Positions 1 through 12,050 of a DNA stretch of 64,000 nucleotides are shown here, in pieces; positions within the stretch are counted from its first letter, which is position 1; the number at the start of each line of letters is the position of its first letter. Origin of the DNA: Oscheius tipulae (lineage: Eukaryota; Nematoda; Chromadorea; Rhabditida; Rhabditidae). The stretch covers positions 6,184,501-6,248,500 of the forward strand of contig JASJZH010000001.1 in the NCBI GenBank assembly GCA_037178975.1, in the 5' to 3' direction. The position numbers were made by a program, and so were the translations under genes. Below the pieces are notes generated by a model. It had not been told where the DNA came from, ran no database searches, and saw nothing but the letters and a program-made list of their open reading frames with translations.

Positions 1-390
1 AATCTCTATATTCGGCCTCAGAGTGTGCCTTTGTGAAGCCGATATACCGAAATCAACATTCCGATGTATTAGATTTTAGCTGTCGTCCTTTTTTGTACTA
101 TAAAGTTTATTTTTCTATTTTTTAAATCTTTCGGCCTGAAAATGGACCGACCGGGCCGCAATTTAGCGCCTAGGGTGAACAACGGCAATAGGCCATTTCG
201 GGATCAAGATGTCATTTTTAACTTTGCGATGCTCAGCAAAGTTGTAGCATTTTTTCTGCTCTACAACTTTTCAGAGCATCAAAAAATTGAACATTGTAAT
301 CTTGTGTGCTATGCATGCTTCAGCCATGAAACTCCGCGTCTTTTTTCGGTACCCTTGAAGAGAGTGAGCATTATCCCCAGTCCTTTTCAG
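1..390. other. Window edge, presumed intron of an upstream gene
   Basis: AT-rich sequence with no convincing exon. A strong acceptor (ccttttcag) ends at 390 and opens the exon described next, so this stretch is probably the last intron of a plus-strand gene that starts before the window. The short open frames here have no domain and no splice support. Confidence 0.4.
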
Positions 391-616
391 AAAAGACCAG
401 CCAAAACGACAGGCCGCTCTTAGAGAACGCGTAAAAGACCTGCAAAGCCGGACTGCAGAGCTGGAAAAGCAGAAGAAGAAGGTGATGCAAAGAGAACAGG
501 TACAACTGCCGAAAGAGCAGCAGCAACTACTTTCTAAGGTGTATACACCTCCCAATGTTATACTTCTATTTGGTATTGTAGTTGTCGTACTGGCGCTCGT
601 TGTCCAGACAGTTTAG
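391..616 (+). CDS. Last exon of a tail-anchored coiled-coil protein (5' part outside window)
   Basis: Reading from the TTTTCAG acceptor, codons run in one frame from 392 to a TAG at 614-616. The first ~50 residues are charged and heptad-like (LRERVKDLQSRTAELEKQ, then a Gln-rich stretch), which suggests a coiled coil. They are followed by a ~20-residue hydrophobic segment (VILLFGIVVVVLALVV) and only three residues before the stop. This is the layout of a tail-anchored, cytosol-facing membrane protein, as in SNARE-like or VAP-like proteins. I see no SNARE zero-layer motif and cannot assign a family. The N-terminal exons are not in the window. Its stop codon overlaps the stop of the convergent gene on the minus strand. 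Confidence 0.55.
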
Positions 617-2232
617 CTACTAGATACTGTCCTCGTTATCGAAACCTGTGTTGTCAGGATGGATTTGGTAGCTGAAGACGGCCGCTTTGACTGGCTTACT
701 GTAGTTCTAACACTCCCTGTAAAGAGAATTGTAGTAGTGATAGTGCTGGTGGAACTGATCGTCGGAGCAGTAGTGACTGAAGTCGTAGTCGGTACACTAG
801 TGGTCTTGACAGTAGTCGTCGGAACACCTTAGGTACTGTAGGTCAACAGGACTCCTCCTCCCCATGCTTTGATCAATGCTGACAGTCAGCAGATTGTTTA
901 CATAGGAAAGTGTTCTCTTCGTTGTGTTTGCCACGAAGATCTCCTCAACTACCGCCTTTTGGTTCTGTACCTTGATAACTGCGGTAGGTGACAAAACATT
1001 TTGAATATTGAAGGTTAAGCTGTCTGAGAACCTCTTTGTGGAAAAACATAATAAGTCTCTACGAACTGCGACGACTTCGAAGAAAGCATTCTGATTGCTA
1101 GACTGATAGGAATAGTTCGGGGCAATGAAAAAAGCACCCTGCAAAAAGTTTCGGAATTAAAAGGGATTATATTTTAGGCTTACCGGTCTCGACGCTTCGT
1201 GAGAAATAGAGTGCCACTTGACTACTAGAGAAGTAGAACGTCCTTGCGTAGTCAAAGAAGGATTTAATATCGGTATAAGTGTTCAATGTACTAGCGTTTC
1301 TGCCAATGACCGGGCCTCCAGCAGTGATTTTGTACACGGCGTTGGTAGTCTGTAAACGTTCGAACTCCGTATTGTCTTAGCAACTGGACGAAGTTTTGTA
1401 TGTACCGTCTCTTGATCGCCCGTAACGTCTCGTCCGAGTCAATACAACTCCAAGGGACATTCGGAACTGTGAAAATTTATGTGTCCCAACAAAGAATGAT
1501 ATTTTTGGAGCTTACTTACACCATTCTGGAGCTGATTCGGGATGCCAAGTAGAGCGGTCTTCCATCTATGACCTCATCAATGAACGTCCGGCAACTTGTT
1601 GTGTTGGGACACTGGCCTGTATTCGCAAATCGCTAGGCAGGGCCCATGTGACGGCATAGAAGCTTTCACAGTCGGCTAGAACTGAAGGATTGAGTGAGAA
1701 TTGGTTCTGTCAGTTTTCGACATCGTTGATCAGGACAGCTCCCACGAACTGATTCTTTGCTGCTAGCACATACTGCCGCGTCACTTGCTGGCTGCCGGGA
1801 CGAATATACTCTCCTGTTCTGTGAAGTTGGTAGAACAGCCAGAAAGTCGAATGAGTCTGTTGAAGAACTACAGGTATTGTTCATATAAGGGGTGCAACCG
1901 CCTTCTGACATGGTAAAAGACTCCGTCAATGTCGACACTTTCTCCGAAAGCCATATTCTTGGCAGAAATCTGCAGTTGCACGACATACAGTGCATTGTCT
2001 CCCGTATTGATCTGAGACCATTCGAGCAGTAGTTGAACGGTTCAACTGGCAGACCACAGTTGCTTCGACTTTTTGGATGGTCGGAACAGGCTTCGTCTCC
2101 AAGTTTCGTGTTCAAGACAAGATGAAAAGGACATTCTGGGTAATGTTCTGCTCGAAACTACGTCAAACTACCGAAATAGTCAATAGAGAGGACCGAATTG
2201 GCTAGTACAATGGGTAGGAGCTGCCAAAACAT
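613..2232 (-). pseudogene. Secreted protein gene with Thr/Ser-rich tail, possibly disrupted
   Basis: On the minus strand an ATG at 2232 opens a signal-peptide-like exon (MFWQLLPIVLANSVLS) ending at a GTAGTT donor. Further protein-like stretches follow: a Cys-rich open frame at 2130-1666, a segment near 1620-1530 (CPNTTSCRTFIDEVIDG), another after a TTTTCACAG acceptor, a segment beginning VYKITAGGPVIGRN near 1345, and one at about 1140-800 beginning FFIAPNYSYQSSNQ. Last comes a tail very rich in Thr/Ser that ends in TAA at 615-613. The later segments recall nematode-specific CUB-like domains, but this is pattern recognition only. Several neighbouring segments cannot be joined in frame with ordinary GT-AG introns, so the copy is either decayed, misassembled, or spliced at weak GTC donors. 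Transcript data would settle which. Confidence 0.35.
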
Positions 2233-2532
2233 GGTCAGAGACCATTCGGCTTATCTCTCGGAACAAATTGTGCCTTGTTAGGTCGTAAGAGGGGGAGATT
2301 GTACGGTAATTAGGTATTTTCTTGTAATACTCTGCCTCTTTCAGCTCCCCATGCCTCCGGACACAGGGCGCATCGCGCATGCAAATGCCCTTATCCACTT
2401 ATGAGCCGGACCACGCCCCCGGCTTTGTTCTAAAGCGTCCGAATTCATAAGCGATCCCCCCATACGAGCAGCTGGACACCCTCTTGGCTACTCTCTCACC
2501 CTTATTCACGCAGAGGAAATGACCGCCTCATC

Positions 2533-5500
2533 ATGATACTCACTATCCTGTTTTCGTTCTATTGGATTGACACATCTGTCGCGGCGTCTGATGTTGTTCT
2601 CAATGCGGCGGAGCCTGGATGCAGGAGGTAGATTTTTGAGCAGTTTGTGATTCTTTCCCATACTGCCTTGACTGCTCATCTAACTCTTCCCTTTACCGTT
2701 TTGGATGTCTTTCCCTTTAATTCTCATCCGTACCGTCTGGAAACCAACCAAAGTGTTCGGCAGTCTTACCAGTTGTCTCCCGTACCAAACAGATTGATCC
2801 GTACTATCTACAACAGTCCATTTTGACTCCTCGTGAATTAGCGATATAGGAACACTGGTATCCCGGTTGCTAGGGATGAAGTCATCAAAGTTTAACCTGT
2901 ACTCATGAAAAATTCCATTTGTGAGGCAATAACGACCCGTACTGTCTCGACTACCAACTGTTCTTCCAGGTACTCCTACTCCAATCGTCCCTCCCAGGAC
3001 TGTAGTGCCATGAACCTGACCACTCTACCTCCCCTGTTCTCGGATGTCATCAGCCTGAACATCGGGAACAACTCTTTCATCGAGGTCACAGGATTCCCTT
3101 CTAGCTACAGTACCATTCTCTCCCTGCGAATGGATTTCTGTGGACTGGAAAAGATTTCCACCAAGGTATGCATTGTTTCTGTCAGATGGCTCATTTTCAC
3201 AGGCTTTGGGCGAGCTGAAAACACTCAAGACACTGGATCTGGCTCACAACAATCTTCAACACATTGTCTTTACGGCGAAGAACAGGGCCTTGACCACGTT
3301 GAACCTGAGTTTTAACAAGTTGAGGTAAGAAAATTGGCCTCTTTCCTCGCAAGACGCGTTGATAAGAAAGAAACCTTTTTGAATTCGACAAACTCAGTGT
3401 GCTCGGCGATTATCTGAACTCAAGTCGATTCTGAACTCGGCACAACAGTTTTCCCGGATGGCTCAGTCGGTTAGCGACTGCGGCTCGAAAACGGTCGGGC
3501 TGGAGTTACACAGTAAACCAACGTTTTTGCCAGTTTATCAAGAACTGGAAAACTTTTAGAAGGCAAATTGGCACCAAGGTTGGCAGATGTTTTGTGAGAC
3601 AAGCTCACACTTTTTTATTTTGGGACTACGGTACCTCTCCAAACTTTTCACACTAATTGTGAATCTCATGTAGGAGTTCGAAGATTATTTCAGGTTTCTG
3701 CCCGACCTGTCAGCCCTGACCTCTCTGCGTCTATTGGACTTGTCCCACAACAATCTGGTGACTCTGCAGCCGCGCTTCCTCCCAGTCAACGTGGAATCTC
3801 TCCGCTTTACAGCCAACCAACTCAGTCATCTGACGCCATGGCCTTTTCTCGTTCGGCTTCAGGTTAGCTGTCTCTCTTCCGTTGGGATCTGGACAAAATG
3901 TCATGCAAAAAGAATTTCCACAATTTATTGCACGTAAACAGCTCTCCGCGATTTGATTGCCGCGTTCAGGGGGAGAAATGAGGACGGCCTGTAATCAGGC
4001 GTGACTACACTCCATTTGGCAATTGATACTTTGGAACAGTGGGGAAATTCGGGAAAAAGAAAAAGGGAACGGCTCATTAGCGCCAGCTGGCTCTCATTTG
4101 CATACCAAGACGGCCCGTAAAACAGTCAGAGCTCTTTGTGGCGTCCCGCTGGGATCAGATTGACCAGTCGGGCATAAAACAGTTAAACGGAAGAGACAAA
4201 AGAAGCCACTGACTCAACAGTTAGACAGCGCAGGGCTACTTTTTCTTTCATTGTCTTCTAGATGAGGGGGTAGTTACTTTTTATGAGATTGCGACTACAC
4301 CCCAGCCTCTAAAGTGTAGCCTCGGGGAGGGGATGAAGACGTGTGAATCAGCAAGAGAAGTGAAACATCGAGTTCGTCTAAAGTTGACTTGCCACCTACC
4401 CGCTTTTCAGGAACTCGACGTCTCTTTCAACCCTCTGGTCTGTGAATGCCCCTTATGGAGATTCATCAGCTGGGCCGAAAACTTGGCCCTTTTCGACAGC
4501 TCGACGCTTCCCTGCATGAAGCCGGCTACTCTTCGGAGAGGAAACAGTGGCGAGGTCCGTTTAATTAGCAATCTTATCCGAGCATCTTAGTCGCCAGATA
4601 ATTGGTAGGCAATATGGGAGATCCATCGCTACATTCATTTGTCAGCCGATTAGTGCGTTCAAATTAATCTGTGAACGGACGAGACACATCGTCTAATGGC
4701 GGTTGCAAACAATCGCGGCACGATTGGCCGGATGAGACTCAGCATCTGATTGCTGTGACTCTATGGGAGGTCCAGCCATAGTGTCTAGGGTGCTGGGTAC
4801 GGGAAAGAGGCTCCGAAAGATCGAATGATTGCGAATCTTTCAGAACAAAAACTCAAGCGAGCTGATCGAACACGCACTATTTTGCTTTGTAGTTGGACAG
4901 CTAACCGATTGCACCATTCGGGGAAGCTCGGTACCGCTATCCGGACTGAGAGACTGCGAAAGAAAAACAATGGCTCTGATAGCAAGCACATGAAAGAGTC
5001 TCACAGAATTGGAACATCGCATTTCTTTTCAAGCAACGGCATCCAACAAACGAAGTCCTTTCAGCTTCTCTGCGGTCCGGAGGTTCTTCTCTCCTCGGAA
5101 CTCGAGAAAGCTAGTATTTCATTAGGTGAGAGCCACCAGCTGTGCTGTCTTGTCTCTTCTTCCCCGACACCCATTCTCTATTGGCAACACCAGGGAAGGA
5201 ACCTTACAACGGTGCGTACCATAACAATTCTCAACATTTTTAAGTTCAGGCCTCTGGAACCTCACTCCGTCAAATAGCCGAAACCGGCCAAGCTCGATAC
5301 TGTCTCGATGTGCAGCTCGAATCCCTGGACCAGTTCGGAGCCTACAAATGTATAGCCAGTTTGGGAGGTAATTTTTCTTATTCCGGATCCAAAAGCGTTC
5401 ATCTTTAGGGCTCGAACAGAACAAGGAATTTCTGATAGAGAGGGATAAAATCCCGTTGATTCTCCACAGTACGGATAGTTTTCTATTCTACTCGGAATTC

Positions 5501-6030
5501 GCCATCTGTGTCTTTCTTCTGGCCCTCTGTTGTGTATCCTGTTGCTGTATGAGGAGGGAGCACAGAAGGAACAAGAAACATGCCAAAATGGAGTATCTCT
5601 ACTCTGATGTAAGGCCTTTTTGATTTTCAGTGATATACAATACAACGCGCGAAACTTTTTTTTTTAACCGACTGCGCCACCCAGGAGAATTTACACGCTC
5701 TATCAACCTTGGACATATGCGTAACGAATTTCCCATTTCGAGAATGTAATCTGCTATAATATGGGGTTTTTAAAACGTGCCACAACTTTACATGATCTGA
5801 CAAACATGGGAAATTTTGAGTTCATGCCAAGTTTATCACTATTTCAGTTTTACTACCCGCCATCAACCAATGTCGTTCCCGACTTTGTTCGTGCCCCTTC
5901 ACCCTGTGAAAATGACTACCATCGAATCCAGTTGGAGATCTGGAGACAACGAATGGCCATGAGGTCTGCTCCGCTCGCAGAATTTGATACTGATACTCAC
6001 GTGATGCCTTTGATACATACTGCTGTCTGA
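2533..6030 (+). CDS. LRR-Ig single-pass membrane receptor (IGLR/LRIG/AMIGO-like)
   Basis: The ATG at 2533 starts a signal peptide (MILTILFSFYWIDTSVAAS). Exon 1 ends at 2627 and joins an exon at 2970-3165 that carries the LRR N-terminal cap (DCSAMNLTTLPPLF). Later exons (3203-~3325, ~3693-3862, 4411-4554) hold leucine-rich repeats (LKTLDLAHNNLQ, LRLLDLSHNNLV) and a C-terminal cap (NPLVCECPLW). The exons at 5065-5211 and 5250-5368 encode one Ig domain (SHQLCCLVSS, LDQFGAYKCIAS). The exon at 5409-5608 encodes a transmembrane helix (FAICVFLLALCCVSCCCM) and basic stop-transfer residues, and 5848-6030 a short cytoplasmic tail. The architecture matches cell-surface adhesion or guidance receptors; no catalytic domain is present. 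The ligand is unknown. The larger introns hold a tRNA-like fragment near 3460. Confidence 0.75.
3453..3515 (+). repeat. tRNA-like fragment (A-box sequence) inside an intron
   Basis: The sequence ggatggctcagtcggttagc matches the D-arm and A-box of a tRNA, but no complete cloverleaf or good B-box follows. It is probably a tRNA-derived repeat remnant. Related fragments lie at 5665 (minus), 17176 (plus), 44778 (minus) and 57769 (minus). Confidence 0.4.
5665..5687 (-). repeat. Short tRNA A-box-like fragment next to an A/T run
   Basis: The minus strand reads ggtggcgcagtcggttaaaa, a tRNA A-box-like string running directly into a homopolymer. It lies in the last intron of the LRR-Ig gene. It resembles the fragment at 3453 and is likely part of the same dispersed tRNA-derived repeat family. 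Confidence 0.3.
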
Positions 6031-6950
6031 TCAGAACGAATAAATGTGGATACCTGTTTCGGACAAACATAGCTTGGAAAGGGAGTAGAGTTACAATGAA
6101 CACGAGGGGTTGAGGTGTGGGTAAATCGGGAGATACACAATCTGGTTAAACAAGACACTAGGCTGCTCATGTTAAAAACTCTGTCCTCCAGTCGGTACTG
6201 GCTAGAAAAGATATTGTAACGTTTCAAGAAATTGGATCCGAAAAAAGTCGCCAGAAGAAACAGAAAGTGAGTCTGTCTGACTACTATTCTACAAGATAGT
6301 TCATGATCCATTGAAGGAAAGGGTTACAGTACCAAAACCTTGGCAATGTACACTGATTGTGAGCAGGATCGAATACTTCCAACCAATTGTTTGATGTAAT
6401 TCCCTTTTTGCAAAAGGATTTTCTTGAAAATGCTGCGAGAAGGGCATACATCCTAGGAATTATTTCTATAGCTGGCCTTTGTGCTCAAAACGTCTTGGGT
6501 ATCGTTCCAAGATAAAGTTTCCCAAATGACTCACAGCCAGCTGCAATGCCCCTGAGAGAGGGACACTCGACACACCGTCATATCTGCGTCACGCTCTCTG
6601 TTCCCTTCTCAAAATAGCTTGCTTAGAGCGTCAAACGGATTTCAAAATTCTGTCTTTCCCTCTTTCGCAGTATAATCAAGTTGTCGTGTCCAGGGCAACC
6701 AAAGGTTCTGCCCCTTCATCTCATTTCACTTCTCTTTTGTTCATTTCCACACAGTCATTTTTCTAGGACCGGGGGGCCGCCTGCCGAATTATTATCAAAC
6801 TTTTCTTCACACGGGGACAGTTGATAAGACTTAGCCAGCTGTACCCTTGCATTCCTTTTCAATTGGCAGTCATTTTGTTTAAGAATATGATAGGTTGAAG
6901 AGAATCTTTCGTCTCTCTCTCTCTTCTTGTGCAGACATTCCTTGTTTAGA
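6031..6950. other. Intergenic region between the LRR-Ig gene and stomatin
   Basis: No supported exon. The 3' end has a pyrimidine-rich tract and an acceptor (cttcttgtgcag) about 17 nt before the stomatin ATG at 6951, which fits a 5'-UTR intron or a spliced-leader acceptor. Confidence 0.4.
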
Positions 6951-8140
6951 TATGGCTCAAGTCGCCCAAGGTAATAGCCCTCCCCGTTACGAGGAAAACG
7001 ATACCGACAATCGAGGGAACCGAGGCTGCTTCGAGATCATCATGATTTTCTTCTCGTATGTTCTAGTGATTCTGCTCTTCCCCTTCGCCATCTGCTACTG
7101 TATTCGAACAGTTCAAGAGTAAGAGAAGACTTTTTGAAACCAAAGCTCGTTCAGATACGAAAGGGCTGTCATCTTCCGACTGGGAAGACTTCTTCCAGGA
7201 GGAGCCAAGGGTCCAGGGGTCTTCTTCATTCTGCCATGTATCGATTCTTACACGAAGGTCGATCTGCGTCTCTTCTCTTTCGAGGTCCCGCCGCAGGAGA
7301 TTCTCTCCTCGGATAGTGTTACAGTACAGGTCGATGCTGTAGTCTACTTCCGAATCAACAATGCCACCCTCTCTGTGAGTTTCTTCTCCTAACTAAGTAA
7401 GAGTCTGCCTGTAACCATAAGGTGACAGTATGTCCAGTGACCAGTTTTAAAAGGGCACTGGTAATGCGGTTCAGGATAATATGGACAGGCTACGAGAATG
7501 ACAACAAGTTTCAGGTGACCAACATCGAGAATGCCCGTGGCTCCACCCAACTCCTTGCCCAAACCACGCTGAGAAACATCCTCGGAATCAAGAAACTGTC
7601 CGAGATGATGTCCGACCGCGAAGGTATTGCGAAGACCATGAAGTTGATCCTGGACGAGGCCACAGAGCACTGGGGTGTTCATGTCGAACGTGTCGAGGTC
7701 AAAGACGTTCGTCTGCCCCAGAATCTCCAGAGAGCCATGGCTGCAGAAGCAGAGGCTAGCCGCGAGGCCAAGGCCAAGTTGATTGTGGCTGAGGGAGAAC
7801 AGGCGGCTAGTCATGCTCTGAAGGAGGCTGCAGATGTTATGAGGTAATTAACTCGAGGTTTCAAACTATGGTAATAATGTTTAGTAAATCACCAGCTGCC
7901 CTTCAACTCCGATATCTCCAGGCACTGAACACTGTGGCGTAAGTTCCCTTGGAAATTGGGGATGCTGATGAGTTTAGGGCTGAAAAGAACACGACACTGA
8001 TCTTCCCTGTCCCGATCGATCTCCTCTCTCACTTCATGCCGCAAAACTCACAGTTAGGGAGCTTCAAATTTTCCAATGACCATCACCATTTTAGACCGAG
8101 GACAACTTCTGGCAATCACGTCGTCTCACACATCCAGTAG
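6951..8140 (+). CDS. Stomatin/band-7 family membrane protein (UNC-1/STO/MEC-2-like)
   Basis: The ATG at 6951 begins MAQVAQGNSPP, followed by a hydrophobic hairpin segment (FFSYVLVILLFPFAICYC). The next exon, after acceptor cgttcag, continues YERAVIFRLGRL, the classic start of the SPFH/band-7 domain. Exons at ~7515-7842 encode the rest of the domain (LLAQTTLRNILG, VERVEVKDVRLP, QRAMAAEAEASREA). Two short 3' exons give the stomatin C-terminal signature (SPAALQLRYLQALNTVA, TTLIFPVPIDLL). Stop at 8138-8140. Stomatins are inner-leaflet, cholesterol-binding scaffolds that modulate ion channels; in C. elegans MEC-2 and UNC-1 act with DEG/ENaC channels and gap junctions. A DEG/ENaC channel gene lies at the far end of this window, but nothing in the sequence links the two. 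Which paralogue this is cannot be decided by eye. Confidence 0.88.
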
Positions 8141-9270
8141 TTCATTTCGAATGATTCTTTGAATGTATTCATTCTGTCAAAATGTCTCTTTGAAAGTGTA
8201 TGTATCTATATTTAATTGAGGTTCCTGTCAAAAAATTACTGTAAAAGCCTGCCCCGTTGGGGCGCGAGCGACAGTTATATGCTCTTTCAGTCAGGCTAAG
8301 GTGGCAGAAGCAACCTTCTCTCACAGACGCTTTCGCCCAAACTGACTCGATGTCACTTGACTTGCCAACAATTAGTATGCGCACAAAATAACTCACTAAT
8401 TAGCAATATTGCTTTAGAAACACAGAATTTGCAACAACTTTTTTTTAACCAAATTTGTGAGTTAAGAGCTTCTGATATGTAATTTGGTGGCAAGAGGGAG
8501 CTACAACGGTCAAATAGCCATCAGGCAAAAAGAAAATGCTACTCGATAGCATAAAAGAACCTAAGAATGTTACAGATGTTCCGTTCCGCGGTGCAGTCAG
8601 CTTAGGAGGAACCCCCGAGAACGTGTTTTGACTAGCCCACTTTTTTTGACAAACAACAGTAATATTTTCCACTTTGGGCGATAGAGCGTAAATCATCACC
8701 TTCGTATCTGTCTCTGGCGTCACTCGCGCAGGTCCGATTTGGGCGCCCGTCCGGTCAGCTGTGATCTCTTCTGAATTATTGTAATATATCAGTTCCTGTT
8801 TACACTCACTCTCTCTCATTCTATCAGTTTTTTCGAAGACGGGAGAACAGACCCTGTTATACCATTGACCACCTCCGTGTTTTCGCTCTATCTCCCTTCC
8901 ACTGATACTGTTGACTTTTCCTCAAAAACCAACCTATTTTTATCTTTTCGTCTCCAAGTCTCCAAGCTGTTGTTTCGGCTCTGAGCGGGAGTTCGTGTGC
9001 CTTGCTCTATCTTTTCTCGAAATATGTATTTCAATTGAACGACTTTGAATCAGAATTTCGTGCAATCTGAGTCTAAAGTGAATACTGACAGATAATGTTT
9101 CTTCCAAATGGGCCAAGCTTACTTAGAGAGTATTAAATAAAAGGAATCCCCCAAACTCGCATGCTTTTCGGCGACATGTCGCAAACTATCTGTCTCACAG
9201 CCCGATCTCTGATTTCCCGCTCTTTTATCCGTGTTTCTCTCAATGTCAAAAGCCTCTTTCAGCAGTCACC
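8141..9270. other. Intergenic region before the SLC17-type gene
   Basis: No supported coding exon. At 9253-9262 a pyrimidine tract ends in ctctttcag, eight bases before the ATG at 9271; this looks like a spliced-leader or 5'-UTR acceptor. Confidence 0.4.
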
Positions 9271-11158
9271 ATGTCGACAATCCATCCAGTAGAAGAAATT
9301 CCGCCAAAGACAGCCGAACAAAAGCCCAGTGAAATTAAGAAGAGACCAAAATGTATTCGCTACGTCATTTTACTCTTGGCTATCAGTTGTCTTTCGGCCA
9401 TCATGGCCAATATTATATGTTTCAACTTTGCAGTCTTATGTATGCCAGCACATCACAAAGAGAATTCGGTGAGTAACGTGATATTTTTCAGAAGGTAAGG
9501 CTTCAGACTGAAGGCTACAACCAGAAGGAGAGAACAGTTCTCTTTTCGGCTGTGGCAATAGGAGCCCTTCTGGCGATTATTCCCATTTCTCTATCCATCC
9601 CCTATCTGGGAGCCAAACTGGTAGGTTTCTGACTGATTTTTACAAAACTTGCCAGGTCTTCCTGATAGCTGGTCTCCTGTCAGCTGCGTCCACTGCTCTC
9701 ATTCCCCTGGCAGCATCCACAAGTTTCAATCTCTTCATGTTTGTCCGAGTAGTTCAGGTAGTACTGATCTTCCTTCCAAAGAAAATCTCAAGTTCAGGGA
9801 GTCTCCTTTGCGGCTCTCATGCCCACCGTCGGTTCGGTCACCTCCACCTGGGCTCCGATCACTCAAAACGGACTCTTCATTTCCGTTCTCAGCACTTTTG
9901 GACAGCTGTCGGCTGTGTTTTCGATGCCCGTTTCAGGAGAGGTTCTACTCGTTTTGTATGAGAGAAATCTAAAGTTCAGCTTTGTGAGTCCTCTTTGGGA
10001 TGGCAGTCCATCTACTACCTTCACGCTTCCATCTGTCTTTGCCTTTTCGTAGCATGGGGGCTCTTGTACACCAACCATCCAGGTATTTTTGATTTCAATA
10101 AAACTATAATTAACTTATAGAGGATCACAAGTGCATATCACGTCACGAACTGGACATCATCACCGAGGGAAAAGCCACAATGGCCAAGACTCCAGATGAA
10201 ATGGAAAAGGTGCCCTACATTGAAATCGTGACCACTCCTACGGTCTGGGGAGTGTGGATTGGTGCTCTGGGTGATCTGATAGCTATTCAGCTCGTTCATA
10301 CCTTTTCACCCTTATACATTCGACAGGTATTTTCAAGGTTTGAGGAAGGCATACTAATCCTTTAGGTTCTTGGCTACTCAGTTCATAAGACCGGCTTCGC
10401 TGCAGCTCTACCCGTATTGGCACAGTTCTGTGTGAAAGTGAGTGTCTCTTCTTTATCATCCGGTGATCATGACCGACGTGAGATAGTCAAGGAAAGGGCT
10501 GGTTCCGCCGAGAAGGGGAATATCCTGCACCCAAACATGGCAACGAAAATATGATAGCAGGGCCGTCTGACTGTACCGACAAGATGAAAACAAGCTTTAG
10601 GTATTTGCCGGACACTCGAGCGATAAAATCCGTTGTATATCGGAGACTACCAAGATCAGACTGTACAATACCGTTGCTCTGGGAGCTTCTGCAGCCTTCA
10701 TGATAGCTTTGGCCTTTGTTGAACAGGGACAGGGACAGCTCGGAGTCATTCTCTTGACACTTACCACAGCCATGTTCGGATTTAATGGAGGCGGTTTCAA
10801 TAAGGTAAATTCCAGTCTTCAAAATTAAAATTCTTCAGTGTGCCACCTTGGTCTCCCGTCAACACAGTCATTTCGTACTAGCCAATATCCAGTTCATTTG
10901 GTGTCTTTCTATGCTTGTCTGCCCTGTTCTGGCAAGTCTTTTCTCCTAAAAAAAAATCTAACTGGTCTACAGGTAGCCTTGCTGCTTCCAACAGGCGTTG
11001 CAACAGAATGGAGACAAGTGTACATCATCCACGCGGCCATTCTCCTCGTCTCCAATTTGATATTCTGCTTTTTGGCAACAGCCAAACCAGCTCCGTGGAC
11101 CAAAGTACCATCGACTGTTTCTCTAAAACGGAATACCCCAATCATATCGAAGGCGTAG
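9271..11158 (+). CDS. Major-facilitator anion transporter, SLC17/sialin/VGLUT-related
   Basis: Exons at 9271-9468, 9492-9620, 9656-9757, 9798-~9940, ~9979-10095, 10122-10326, 10365-10437, ~10600-10803, ~10839-10935 and ~10982-11158 join in frame. The product begins MSTIHPVEEIPPKTAEQK, then a first membrane helix (VILLLAISCLSAIMANIICF), and contains about twelve hydrophobic segments. SLC17-type landmarks include VVQGVSFAALMPTVGSVTSTW after TM3-4 and a second-half region reading GFNGGGFNKCATLVSRQHS. The C-terminal helix (IIHAAILLVSNLIFCF) precedes a short polar tail. The family carries organic anions or phosphate with Na+ or H+, in plasma membrane or vesicles. Nematodes have many lineage-expanded members, and substrate cannot be called here. 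The start lies 8 nt after a strong acceptor. Confidence 0.8.
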
Positions 11159-12050
11159 CTTTACCATAAAGAGTCTATACAGATTTCGCAGAGCAATATT
11201 CCCACCGCGGCCTAATCATAAAAACGCCCCTCTCCCGACTTTTCTCCCTCTTTGTTCACACCTTGTTCCTATTTCATCCTATTCACTCGTCCCATTTACC
11301 GTTGGCTACCATTGTCCTCGCCCGAGGGGGAAGTGCTGAGTCAACGAGCCTGGGAACGGGGACACTAAGTGTTTTATTTCGAGTTAAGAGAGAGTAGGTT
11401 TGTTGCACTTGGTCGTTCTACAACACATGATCTAGGTATAGTACAGTCCATCGCCTCTTTCCTCTCCCGAACAGTCTCTAGCTCTCGGTACGTAACAGCC
11501 GGAAGACCAGCTTTCCCTCTTCATATCTATCCTTCCGGAAACAACTCCCAAGACAGACTTTCGAAACCCTACTTCTTTCATGGAGATTGGCAGATCCTAA
11601 AACAGTGTCTGGAGAGATCAGAACTGTACTTTTGGCACAAGTAGTCGCCAAGCGGTTAAAATGAGGGGAAAGAGAAGAAGGAGCTTCATTGTTTGAGGGG
11701 AAATGATTAGGTCAGAGACTTTTTGAGGAGAGACTATAGCAAGGCCAGATCATTGAGACAGTGTCTGACCATTCCAACATTACATTTTCCAGAGAGGAAA
11801 AGAAACTTGTAGTGGTCGCCCCAGGCAACGAGAGCCTGAGATCCAGTAGACAGCTGCCTTCCCATTAATTTAGCCGACTCCGATCCATCACCTTGTCAAT
11901 CGTCTGCGATTTTTAGTACGATTCCTCTGCGGTGGTCGACTTTTTCTCGCGTCCTGAGAGCCAGCTGTGGTCAGCCTTACAGCTGGTCGCCGACTCTTCG
12001 CGCTTTTTCTTCGATTGGTAGACGTGGTAAAAGTGATCTTTTAGTGAGGG
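11159..12050. other. Intergenic region
   Basis: The open frame at 11369-11644 (91 codons) has no recognisable domain and no clear start context, so I do not call it. The rest is non-coding as far as I can see. Confidence 0.35.
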
